A stretch of 64,000 bases of DNA from positions 1 through 64,000 of the forward strand of contig JBAXVX010000002.1 in the NCBI GenBank assembly GCA_037128705.1, written 5' to 3'. This document shows positions 44,706-52,854 of this stretch, in pieces (the stretch's first letter is position 1; each line of letters begins with the position of its first letter). Source of the DNA: CAIVAT01 sp037128705. GTDB taxonomy: Bacteria > Bacteroidota > Bacteroidia > Bacteroidales > FEN-979. The position numbers were made by a program, and so were the translations under genes. Under the pieces are notes generated by a model, which ran no database searches, was not told the origin of the DNA, and was given only the letters and a program-made list of their open reading frames with translations.

Positions 44706-46979
44706 TTAGGGTGTCGGTACAGGATAGGTGCCACCGTAAACAAACGTGTACATCGGGCGAATTGAGAGGCTGGCAGGAGCACTTCCCACATTAGAGGTCT
44801 GGTAATAGTAAGATATACAGGGTTGGTAGGTTTGGTTGGTGCCAAGATTGCCTGTTTGGCCCATCGCTGAATATACTTGCCCGGGGCGGTTCTGCGCATA
44901 GGATTCCAGGACGTCGTTTTGGGCCCAGTAGGCCCACGCAGCAGTGCTGCCTCCACCGCCATAATTGTGGCGGCTCAGTCCTGTCCCCATGATGATCCAT
45001 AAATCACTGTTGGTACCACCAATGGAATAGGAGGCGTTAAAAACTCCCCAGCCTTGCAATGTGCCGTTGATTGCAGGTTTTTCAGCGCCGGTTGAGATAT
45101 TCGTATATAATAATTCACCAAGCATGTAATAATGAGTGGTTTGCACACCCCCTGCATTGTAGTGCATGCCTGCCAGTGAGTTGTAATCATAAGTAAAACC
45201 ATCGTGGGAGTGAACGTAAATATTGCCTCCCTCATCGGTTGTGGCCATAAATGGAGGCGCCGTAGTATAGGCAGCTCCGCCTTGAACATTTAGGTTGTAC
45301 TGGAGAATGTTGAAAGTCGGCGTACGTGCCATTAAACTCAAATCTGAGTGACTGACATACGGAAAACCCCAGCCCCACGAACCACAGAAATATCCGTACA
45401 GCATCGTGCACGTGGATGTTTGATTGGGAGATGTTTGACTTGGATCAGCGGGATTGTACCAGTTTACATGAACGGAACCCTGACTCTGTACACTATGAGG
45501 CCAGGGGTTTTGATTGCCATTGTCGCTTATTTGAACGCCAATGGCTTGATTGGGTTGCAAATGCCAGTTAGAATCGGGGACTCCCAATTTGCCGAAATTA
45601 TAAACATTCCAGTGGTTGTCGGGATTGCAAACGGTCGGAGACCCGCTGACCCAGTATGTATAGGGAATCTGGCTCGGGATTCCATCAGGCCCAAACGTAT
45701 TATCAGCATTTACGTTATAGGTCCTGGGCGGGTCATTGGGACTGGCAGCGATTAAAGAGACTGTATTGATATAATTGCCCGAACCATTGGAGTATTTATT
45801 TGGCGTAATGATAGACCCTGCAAGCACCGGGCAGGGCTTGCCCAGCGCAGTGTAAAGCAAATTCGCAACAAACTGGGCCCGGGCCATTGCCGGAAGAATG
45901 GTACTGTTCTCAGAGAGCCCGGCATTTGAATAATTCAAATCATGCAAAAATTGGCTTTGCGTGCGGTAATCATAGATATTCACCATCAGATAATTCACAG
46001 CATGAAGGTAAACATCAACCTCCTGCTGGATCATGGTTGAGAATGTTTCAGTATACCAGTTTTTTGCGTCTGTCCCTGTTGAATCGACCAGGCTGCAGGC
46101 ATTGCTGTAAATATTTGTTGCCTGAAACTGGTAATTCACCAGCGAAAGGAAATAGCATTCAAGCAACATGTAAAGATTATGCACTGAAGCCGCATCACTG
46201 TAACCTTTCCCCTGGCAGGCATTGATAATTTCGTTCGTGTAATTCATGACCGAACCATCATTCTGAGACCCAGACGGCACCATGAGAAGGTTAATCTGTT
46301 CTACAATATTTTTCATGTTGTACACGATTGTTGGATCTTCGTCCCAGGGATGAACCTGCTGAGCGTATCTTACGGCCTGCGCCTGCAACGTATCGACCAA
46401 CGGGGAGTTGGGAGCATATCCCTTAGATTTATAAGTCGCTGCGGTTTTTGGGAAATAGATCAACCCATCAGCGGCTGTTGAATCGAGGGCCTGCTTGAGA
46501 TAAACTATATAGGGGTTCAAGGTAAGTTGATCCATGTACGCTGTCACCTTAGAAATGTCGAGCGAAAGCTGCACCCCGAGTTGGGTAATCTGATTCCCTA
46601 ACGCAGTAATCTGGCTTTGTAATGAGTTGATGCCGTTTTTGAGGTTGTCATAGGCCGTATCCGGCTTTTTATAGTCATGCACATCCTTCAGCGTTTTGAT
46701 AATTTCGCCAATGGTTCCGATCGTTCCGCCTTCGCTATACATCGCTGAACCCAGCTGGTAACATAGGTTTGCATGGAAAGGAAGGTTGTTCGATTTTTCA
46801 AAATCTGAAACCATTCTCAGGTGTTGGTTTGTAAAAACATTTACCTCCTTGTTCGTTGGACCCGGAGGTACAGGGTCATAGGACACATCACTTTTCCGGC
46901 AGGAAACTGCCACGATCATCAGTGATGAAAACAACAATAAAATGTTGCGGGTTTTGATTAACAGTTTGACGGTTTGCAT
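44706..46979 (-). CDS. Large coiled-coil lipoprotein, paralog 2 (family not recognised)
   Basis: A 757-residue lipoprotein (lipobox IVAVSCRK). It has the same plan as paralog 1: SDFEKSNN near residue 60, a coiled-coil (LKNGINSLQSQITALGNQIT and onwards), YQFQATN (286), YDYRTQSQFLHDL (336), RAQFVANLLYTALG (370), PYTYW (441), WYNPADPSQTS (510), CTMLYGYF and SWGWGF (535). The C-terminal ~200 residues are distinct and rich in Gly, Asn and Tyr (HYNAGGVQTTHYYMLGELLY). It follows the GH18 gene with a gap of about 42 bp, so the two are probably co-transcribed. No catalytic motif recognised; a binding, scaffold or adhesin-like role is possible. Confidence 0.75.
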   Translation of the reverse strand: MQTVKLLIKTRNILLLFSSLMIVAVSCRKSDVSYDPVPPGPTNKEVNVFTNQHLRMVSDFEKSNNLPFHANLCYQLGSAMYSEGGTIGTIGEIIKTLKDVHDYKKPDTAYDNLKNGINSLQSQITALGNQITQLGVQLSLDISKVTAYMDQLTLNPYIVYLKQALDSTAADGLIYFPKTAATYKSKGYAPNSPLVDTLQAQAVRYAQQVHPWDEDPTIVYNMKNIVEQINLLMVPSGSQNDGSVMNYTNEIINACQGKGYSDAASVHNLYMLLECYFLSLVNYQFQATNIYSNACSLVDSTGTDAKNWYTETFSTMIQQEVDVYLHAVNYLMVNIYDYRTQSQFLHDLNYSNAGLSENSTILPAMARAQFVANLLYTALGKPCPVLAGSIITPNKYSNGSGNYINTVSLIAASPNDPPRTYNVNADNTFGPDGIPSQIPYTYWVSGSPTVCNPDNHWNVYNFGKLGVPDSNWHLQPNQAIGVQISDNGNQNPWPHSVQSQGSVHVNWYNPADPSQTSPNQTSTCTMLYGYFCGSWGWGFPYVSHSDLSLMARTPTFNILQYNLNVQGGAAYTTAPPFMATTDEGGNIYVHSHDGFTYDYNSLAGMHYNAGGVQTTHYYMLGELLYTNISTGAEKPAINGTLQGWGVFNASYSIGGTNSDLWIIMGTGLSRHNYGGGGSTAAWAYWAQNDVLESYAQNRPGQVYSAMGQTGNLGTNQTYQPCISYYYQTSNVGSAPASLSIRPMYTFVYGGTYPVPTP

Positions 46980-47021
46980 ATTTTCAGGAATTAAGATTTT
47001 AATGACATCATAATCAAATTA

Positions 47022-48614
47022 TTATTGTTTGATGAGTTTTGCATAATACGTTCGTGAACCTGATTCTGCGCATAGGATATAGATTCCCGGGAGCAGGCTC
47101 CCTACATCCAGTTTCCCGGATTTCAGTTTGACTTCCGTCAATACCGTTTGTCCAAACTGATTGCAGATGCTCACCCTGCTGATCGTCTCTGGCAGCCCGG
47201 TTTCAATCGTGACCACATCAAAGGCAGGGTTGGGATAGAGCTTCAGCGATTGTGCCGGTGAGGTATCCTCAATGCCTGAATTCACCTCGATGTTAAAATC
47301 GGTATTGCTTAAATCGGAGATATCTCCGTTCACGATACTGCTTATCCTGATTTTATAGTCGGTTCCGGTTTCAAGGCCGGCCGGAATATTCCATACATAG
47401 GAACCGTTTGAAGGAATGGATGCGCTGATCTCAAGCACCATCGCCGCCCCGTCAAAAAGATCAATTTTCACATTTTCGGGGATGGCATCATCCCATGTTA
47501 TGTTGTAAGCTGCTCCCCGCTGCAGATTCTCTCCGCCATTGGGGCTTCTCACTAAAATAGGCGGAGCGAATATCCGCTGATAATTATTGGCATACTGGTA
47601 CCGGGTGGCACAGGTGCTTACCACATCCCAGTTCACCGACCAGGTCATCATTCCGCGCAGTGCCGGGTATCCTCCTGCCTGAACCAGGGTATATGTTCCG
47701 GGTTGCGGGCCTTTGCCCAAAAGAAAGTTCATGGCAGCCATCACAGTGGCCGTATCCACGAATCCGCCCCCGGCGGCAAGCGGACAGGCAGGCAGTGCGA
47801 CCGCAACTTTACTGGCCGGCAAACCATCGAAGGTCCCTCCTGCCGTACTGAATCCATGGATTGCTGCCTCTGTCATGGCCACAATGAAATCGGCCGTGCC
47901 CTGTTGATATTCAACATGGTTAATTCCATAAGTTCCTCCGCTGTTGTAAAGCTGTACATGCAGGATCTCCAGCGAATCGCGTAAAGCTTGTATCACCGGC
48001 AGGTAGGCTCCCCACATTCCTGTATAAGCCGCCATCCCTCCCTGAACAAAAGCAGTCTCGGGCGCCATGGTGAGGATCAGCCGTTTGCCGTGAACCACAT
48101 AATAATTGGCCATGATCTGCTTCAGTGCGTAAATGAGATTGATCACAGGCGCATCGATGGGCGCCGCAATGGTGCCTCCCGAAACCGTAAGCGAACTCCC
48201 TTCAAAATCAATATCCATTCCGTCAAATCCATACGTATTGATGATACTTCCCATACGGGTAATGAAGGTATCTCGTTCCATGATATTGTCAAGAGAAATT
48301 GGCGAATTTCCGCCGCCTGCGCTGATATTTACCTTCGTGCCCAGTGCCTGAAGCGTTTGAATTTGTAAGATAAGGGCAGCAGGGGTTCCCTGATCGGGTG
48401 TAAATGTCATTTTATAATCAGTACCGTTCTCCGGTACCGCAAACGACAGATTAACCATGTTGTAGCGCGAATCAACCTCGCTGAGCGGCATGTAGGGGGC
48501 ATTGGGATCGCTCCAGTTTTGCCAGTATCCGACCAGTGAAGGGGTTGGCGCCTGGGCATGGGTCATCATTCCAATCAGGAATAAAAAAACGAAGGTGGTC
48601 AATGTTCTTTTCAT
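47022..48614 (-). CDS. GH18 chitinase-like glycoside hydrolase with T9SS sorting domain
   Basis: A 530-residue secreted enzyme. After a signal peptide (ending MMTHAQA) comes a GH18 barrel (about 25-350): LVGYWQNWSD, VNISAGGGN and the catalytic DGMDIDFEG with Asp131, Asp134, Asp136 and the acid Glu138 all intact, then MAPETAF and MMTWSVNWD. A Kre9/KNH-type Ig-like domain (about 352-445: SPNGGENLQRGAAYNITW) and a T9SS type A sorting domain (about 455-530: LKLYPNPAFDVVTIE to the final AKLIKQ) follow. It should cleave beta-1,4-linked GlcNAc polymers (chitin or glycan) at the surface or outside. It sits between lipase 2 (11-bp gap) and large lipoprotein 2. Confidence 0.9.
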   Translation of the reverse strand: MKRTLTTFVFLFLIGMMTHAQAPTPSLVGYWQNWSDPNAPYMPLSEVDSRYNMVNLSFAVPENGTDYKMTFTPDQGTPAALILQIQTLQALGTKVNISAGGGNSPISLDNIMERDTFITRMGSIINTYGFDGMDIDFEGSSLTVSGGTIAAPIDAPVINLIYALKQIMANYYVVHGKRLILTMAPETAFVQGGMAAYTGMWGAYLPVIQALRDSLEILHVQLYNSGGTYGINHVEYQQGTADFIVAMTEAAIHGFSTAGGTFDGLPASKVAVALPACPLAAGGGFVDTATVMAAMNFLLGKGPQPGTYTLVQAGGYPALRGMMTWSVNWDVVSTCATRYQYANNYQRIFAPPILVRSPNGGENLQRGAAYNITWDDAIPENVKIDLFDGAAMVLEISASIPSNGSYVWNIPAGLETGTDYKIRISSIVNGDISDLSNTDFNIEVNSGIEDTSPAQSLKLYPNPAFDVVTIETGLPETISRVSICNQFGQTVLTEVKLKSGKLDVGSLLPGIYILCAESGSRTYYAKLIKQ

Positions 48615-48625
48615 ATTTTCCGGTT

Positions 48626-49873
48626 TTACAACGTATTGATATAATCAATAATCTGCGGGGCATACATCGGACAAATCAAGTGGAAATGATCGATCCATTG
48701 TTGCAACGGCAATGGGTTGTTTACTCCTCCGCCGTCGAACTGACCCGAAGGTACAGGTACCAAACCATCGTTATCAGGCACGGGTGGCAGAAGCTGGAAC
48801 AGGGCATATCCGGTTTTATCGATCGCACTGTACCAGTTTTCATGCCATAACCAGAAGCTGCTGTTTTCAGTGCTTTCCCACTCTCCTGTTATCTGGCCCG
48901 CAATTGCGTAGTATTTGCTTCGGTTGGCAATATCGAGCGGAGAATCGAGAATGAGCTGAATATACTTCCCTTTGGGTGCAGGCAACATGTTACGCGGCCC
49001 CGGGAAGTTCATCATGCAAACCAGGGGACAATCGATATCATCGACCAGTTTTGTGCCCAGGTGCGGGGTTCCAAGGGTAACCAATCTGGTAATCGTGCCT
49101 CCGCTCGCAACATATCCGCGGGCAACAAGTCCGCCCATCGAATGCCCGATAAGGATCGGATTCACCAGTCCGTTTCGCTCCACCGAATCTTTGAGGGCCC
49201 TGCCGTTGATGATGATCGAATCTTTCCAGTTGTATTGAAATAACCACACGTCGTGCTTTGCCCTGAAGGTTGCGCTGAGCTGGCTCACCATGTTGTACGG
49301 AGAATTAGGGGTTTTGGTATTATTCCAGTTCGACATGTTCCCTCCCATCCCGTGAATGAAAATCACCGGCGGGCCGGTAGGATTGACTGCAGATAACACC
49401 TTCGTCAAAACGTACTTATTGGTTGCAAGCAAGCCTTGGCAAATACTGTCGATGTTGAATTCTGCATCTTCTTCAACAATCGCCTGAAGTGTTGCCTGAA
49501 ATTTTATGCCTTCCGAAGTGACTGTTCCGCCTATCCTGTCTGGCTTTTTTGAAGGATCAAAACTGCCGGTGAAGGTGAAAGGTGTGGCGGCCTGCCCGAA
49601 ATCGGCTGACAATGAGAGAACACCTCCGTTAACCGACCCGGTTACAACTCCTTCCGCTGCCGAATTGTGAACAGAAATCAGCCCGTTTGCAGAAACACCA
49701 CTCTGCATGAGGGTTATCCTGTAATATTTAACGGGAGCACCGGCTGTTTGCCCCTTCATGATGTACTCATAATTCCCGGCTACATTTCCGTTGGCCACCG
49801 GGTCTTCTGTCTTCTTCTTGCAGCCGGAAAAGACTACGGCGATGATTGCGATGATTAAAGTCAGGTTTTTCAT
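48626..49873 (-). CDS. Lipoprotein lipase/alpha-beta hydrolase (copy 2)
   Basis: A 415-residue paralog of the lipase at 41003-42211. The lipobox is VVFSGCKKK. The N-terminal beta domain carries GNYEYIMKGQTAG and SAEGVVTGSVNGG-like turns; the hydrolase has VIFIHGMGGN, GHSMGG (Ser245), NDGLVPV (Asp369) and WIDHFHL (His396). Nearly all blocks from the GHSMGG region to the C-terminus (NRSKYYAIAGQIT, LPLQQWIDHF) are shared with copy 1. It starts 80 bp downstream of large lipoprotein 3 and is followed by the GH18 gene after 11 bp. Confidence 0.85.
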   Translation of the reverse strand: MKNLTLIIAIIAVVFSGCKKKTEDPVANGNVAGNYEYIMKGQTAGAPVKYYRITLMQSGVSANGLISVHNSAAEGVVTGSVNGGVLSLSADFGQAATPFTFTGSFDPSKKPDRIGGTVTSEGIKFQATLQAIVEEDAEFNIDSICQGLLATNKYVLTKVLSAVNPTGPPVIFIHGMGGNMSNWNNTKTPNSPYNMVSQLSATFRAKHDVWLFQYNWKDSIIINGRALKDSVERNGLVNPILIGHSMGGLVARGYVASGGTITRLVTLGTPHLGTKLVDDIDCPLVCMMNFPGPRNMLPAPKGKYIQLILDSPLDIANRSKYYAIAGQITGEWESTENSSFWLWHENWYSAIDKTGYALFQLLPPVPDNDGLVPVPSGQFDGGGVNNPLPLQQWIDHFHLICPMYAPQIIDYINTL

Positions 49874-49953
49874 TGCTTTGTTTATGTTTTTTTATCTCCG
49901 AATAATCCGATGATGAATGATCTGCACATCCGGGGCTAAATGGCCGGTACCCA

Positions 49954-52146
49954 CTATTGAAGCGGGTAATTGTATGTTGTCACGTATTGCATTTTAATGT
50001 CAACAGATATGCCGACGTTAATATTTGATGTCGGCTGTGTAGAAGTAAAATACCATTGAAAACAAGGGTTGGAAGGATTACTGCCTACCTGCACAGAACC
50101 TGTAACGATCCACGTGCCCGTGGCATTAGCCCACTGTTGAAAATCTATCGCTCTATTTGCAACCAGATAACAATTAGACATGGGCTCTGTCAGGGCTGTT
50201 CCTGCCCGCAGCCCGCAGCAACTTGAACTATAAGCATAACTATTAGATAAACCAGCATTGCAGAATGCATTAACCGGTGCGTTGTCAGTGGCAACTTTGC
50301 TGGCGGTAAATGAGAACATGTCTGTTAAAAGCCAAGAATTGTTTGTGCTTGGCAATCCATGTACGTAACTCTCGTTAAAACCTCGCTGCGGGGTCGTGCT
50401 GAGCCCATTCCCGTATATTGAAGTAAAATCAACCAATGCCTGATTGGTGGAGTGATATTCCATGACATTTAATCCTGCATTAGATCCTGGCTCAAGGGCT
50501 TTGCAAAGGCCTCCGTGCACAGGTATATCATTACAATAAGGAATAATCGATTGCCCCCCACTCCTGTCTGTATAGTACAACTTCAAAAATCCCCACCGCC
50601 AGGTTGAAGAATAAAATGAGAACTGCATACTGCAGTCACTCGTTTTAGTGGTGGATGTTTGTGATGGATTCTGCGGGTTGTAATACATCGGTGTAACACT
50701 TCCTTTAATGGAATTGAGATGAAACCAGGGCAGGTTCTGATTGCTATTATCTACCACCTGCAAGACAGAAGGGGTACATGGAAAACTGTGGCCCGCGTCT
50801 GCCACCTGAGCGTATTTGAATACCATCCAGTTGTTGTCCCACTGGTAATTCATAGGTTGTGTCCAATAGGTATATGGTATCTGTGAGGAGATCGTGGTGT
50901 CAGCTGACTGGAACATCACAATTCCTCCCATCGTTACATTGACTAAAGGAGTAACCTGCATCCCCACACTATAATATTGTGGCAGTACAATCTCGCCGCA
51001 ATAGGAAGGATAGGGAAGCCCAAGAGCGTCCAGGTAGGTATTGACCAGGAACCTGGCCCTTGATAATACGTTAACGCATTTATTATCAGGAGCCAAGCCT
51101 GCTCCTGAATAGGTTAAGTCGTTGGCAAACTGACTATTGTTACGGTAATCATACGCGTTCAGTGCAAAGTAATCAACCACTTGCAGAAATTCATTCAGTT
51201 CCTCCACAATCACTGGCATGAAATAATTATTGATAAAATTAATTCCTGCAGCACCTGTTGTATCCGTTGATTTATAGTTCAGCACATTCGTTTTTACAAT
51301 GCACGCCTGAAACTGATATGTTAATGTGTATTGAAAATAGTTTTCAAGCAATTCGTAGGCCATCCTCAACCGCGACGAGTCCGAAGTAGGCCCCATGGTT
51401 TGAACAATGAGTTTCGCATAGGTTCTCAGCGATCCGTCAAACCCCAGAGCCGCACTTCCGCATAGTAAACCGTTTAAATCATTTATTGCATTTTCAAGGT
51501 CAGGGCTGGTGTAAATACTAGCTACGAAGTTGTCAATATAAGGATTGATCCCCTGAGCCATTTGTAAACTGTCAATGGTTCCATTTTGAAACTGAGCCCC
51601 CAGGTTGGTATAATACCTTAATCCCAGATAATCGGGTCCATAAGCTGTTTGAATGGTGCTTATCTGTGACAAAGCATTGATCGAATTAATATTGTTTAAA
51701 ATAACCGTCTCGGTTAATGCCAATTGAGCTGAAAGCGCCTTTATTTCATTGATGATTTCAGTCAGTTCGGTGTTATAGTTATCCAGATACCCCTTTAATT
51801 CTGCCATTTCTTGTTTGTGTTCATAATATTTATAAACTGAACCCAAGGCGCTAAAAATACTTGAATATGGAAAAGCACCGCCTAGCATGTTGTGTTTTAC
51901 TTTTACTTCAGAGAAATGCTTGTAAAAGAGCGCTGACGCAAAATCTTTATGATTGTTTATCTCGTAATCACTCATAATTTTTAATGGCTGGTTAGTGAAA
52001 GCTGGTGGACCGTCGGTTATGACGGGATCATTGTTTATCGGAGGTTCCTCGCTCTCTTTTTTCTTGCACGAAATCACAACCATCACAATCATCGCGGCAA
52101 GCAGCACAAACGATGCAATACGGGCAATAGACTTTTTTGTTTTCAT
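49954..52146 (-). CDS. Large coiled-coil lipoprotein, paralog 3 (family not recognised)
   Basis: A 730-residue lipoprotein (lipobox MVVISCKKK, acidic/Pro linker). It has the same plan as paralogs 1 and 2: SDYEINNHKDF, a coiled-coil (KQEMAELKGYLDNYNTELTE, then INEIKALSAQL), YQFQA (279), YDYRNNSQFANDL (332), RARFLVNTYLDALG (367), PYTYW (425), YYNPQNPSQTS (492), CSMQFSFYS and TWRWG (515). It is closest to paralog 1 at the N-terminus. Its own C-terminal domain includes a Cys-rich YSSSCCGLRAG. It follows the receiver gene after a 68-bp gap and is followed by lipase 2; the lipoprotein-then-lipase order repeats that of paralog 1 and lipase 1. Confidence 0.75.
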   Translation of the reverse strand: MKTKKSIARIASFVLLAAMIVMVVISCKKKESEEPPINNDPVITDGPPAFTNQPLKIMSDYEINNHKDFASALFYKHFSEVKVKHNMLGGAFPYSSIFSALGSVYKYYEHKQEMAELKGYLDNYNTELTEIINEIKALSAQLALTETVILNNINSINALSQISTIQTAYGPDYLGLRYYTNLGAQFQNGTIDSLQMAQGINPYIDNFVASIYTSPDLENAINDLNGLLCGSAALGFDGSLRTYAKLIVQTMGPTSDSSRLRMAYELLENYFQYTLTYQFQACIVKTNVLNYKSTDTTGAAGINFINNYFMPVIVEELNEFLQVVDYFALNAYDYRNNSQFANDLTYSGAGLAPDNKCVNVLSRARFLVNTYLDALGLPYPSYCGEIVLPQYYSVGMQVTPLVNVTMGGIVMFQSADTTISSQIPYTYWTQPMNYQWDNNWMVFKYAQVADAGHSFPCTPSVLQVVDNSNQNLPWFHLNSIKGSVTPMYYNPQNPSQTSTTKTSDCSMQFSFYSSTWRWGFLKLYYTDRSGGQSIIPYCNDIPVHGGLCKALEPGSNAGLNVMEYHSTNQALVDFTSIYGNGLSTTPQRGFNESYVHGLPSTNNSWLLTDMFSFTASKVATDNAPVNAFCNAGLSNSYAYSSSCCGLRAGTALTEPMSNCYLVANRAIDFQQWANATGTWIVTGSVQVGSNPSNPCFQWYFTSTQPTSNINVGISVDIKMQYVTTYNYPLQ

Positions 52147-52214
52147 AATATTGGGTTTCAGGTTTTATTCGCTTAATCTTATATAGACACTCGAACTTGA
52201 TAAAACGTTGCAAT

Positions 52215-52622
52215 TTAAGTTTCAGGTTGAATCTGCATTCCTGCATGCCTCCATTTTTTAACCACCGCCAGCAACTCCTCCCTGCCAACCGGTTTGGATA
52301 AAAACTCTTTGCAGCCCCAGGCAATCGCCAGCGACACGGCCGCCATGCTGAAGCTCGACATGAAAATGAAGGTCAGCGGAGGGTGACCTGCCGGGCGGGG
52401 CTTTTGTGTGAGCAGATGGCCGTTGTTACCTGGCAGGCTGGCGTCAATCAGCGCAATGTGAACAGGCGGGGGCGCTGCACAACGCAACATGGCATCTTCG
52501 CTTGAACGAACGCGTTCAACAACATAACCTTCCTGCAGCAATGTTTCTTCCATCGGCAGGTAATGGTCATCGTTGTTATCGGCTATCAGAACAACAGTTA
52601 AAAAAGCAGTATCTCTTTGCAT
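52215..52622 (-). CDS. Stand-alone receiver (CheY-like) protein
   Basis: A 135-residue single-domain receiver. The first strand reads LTVVLIADNNDDH (Asp15 retained, the second acidic residue replaced by Asn), the phospho-acceptor is Asp60 in ALIDASLPGNNG, Ser89/Ser90 follow strand 4 (FIFMSS), and the conserved Lys110 lies in EFLSKPVGREEL. No output domain is present. It would act by protein contact, perhaps with the adjacent LuxR/TPR regulator or a hybrid kinase. A TACCTTTA (minus strand, 52646-52653) is a one-mismatch -7 box for it. It heads the long minus-strand gene series; its 3' end is copied at 44510-44604. Confidence 0.75.
   Translation of the reverse strand: MQRDTAFLTVVLIADNNDDHYLPMEETLLQEGYVVERVRSSEDAMLRCAAPPPVHIALIDASLPGNNGHLLTQKPRPAGHPPLTFIFMSSFSMAAVSLAIAWGCKEFLSKPVGREELLAVVKKWRHAGMQIQPET
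52251..52345. repeat. Segmental duplication, copy B (receiver 3' end)
   Basis: The source-like copy, lying within the intact receiver gene. It matches 44510-44604 at 88 of 95 positions, without gaps. Confidence 0.85.
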
Positions 52623-52854
52623 CGGGCTAATTAATTCGAATCCGGTAAAGGTACCCTGCCGGCAAGCACAAAGTCAATGATGCAAGCCGTGAATTTCCTT
52701 GCATTCTCCTTTATCAAATATGCTAACTATCTGATCTTATGATAAATGATATACGAATGGCATCAAATTGCCATGTTTCATCAGGTGCTTAAGTGACCGA
52801 TCTGATGCTGATTACGAATAATCTTAAGGTAAAGTAAAGGTGGTAAAGGCAGGG

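Noticed and set aside
44651..44962. Long minus-strand frame upstream of the receiver scar, giving a 157-residue protein
   Set aside because: The upstream part overlaps the end of large lipoprotein 2 in another frame and has an Arg/Pro/Thr-rich shadow composition. Only the last 53 codons have a traceable origin.
42293..52146. Large lipoproteins as alpha-helical pore-forming toxins (Hbl/ClyA/Cry6-like)
   Set aside because: The coiled-coil N-terminal region is suggestive, but I see no hydrophobic hairpin or tongue in any of the three, and all carry lipoprotein signals. Kept only as a weak alternative.
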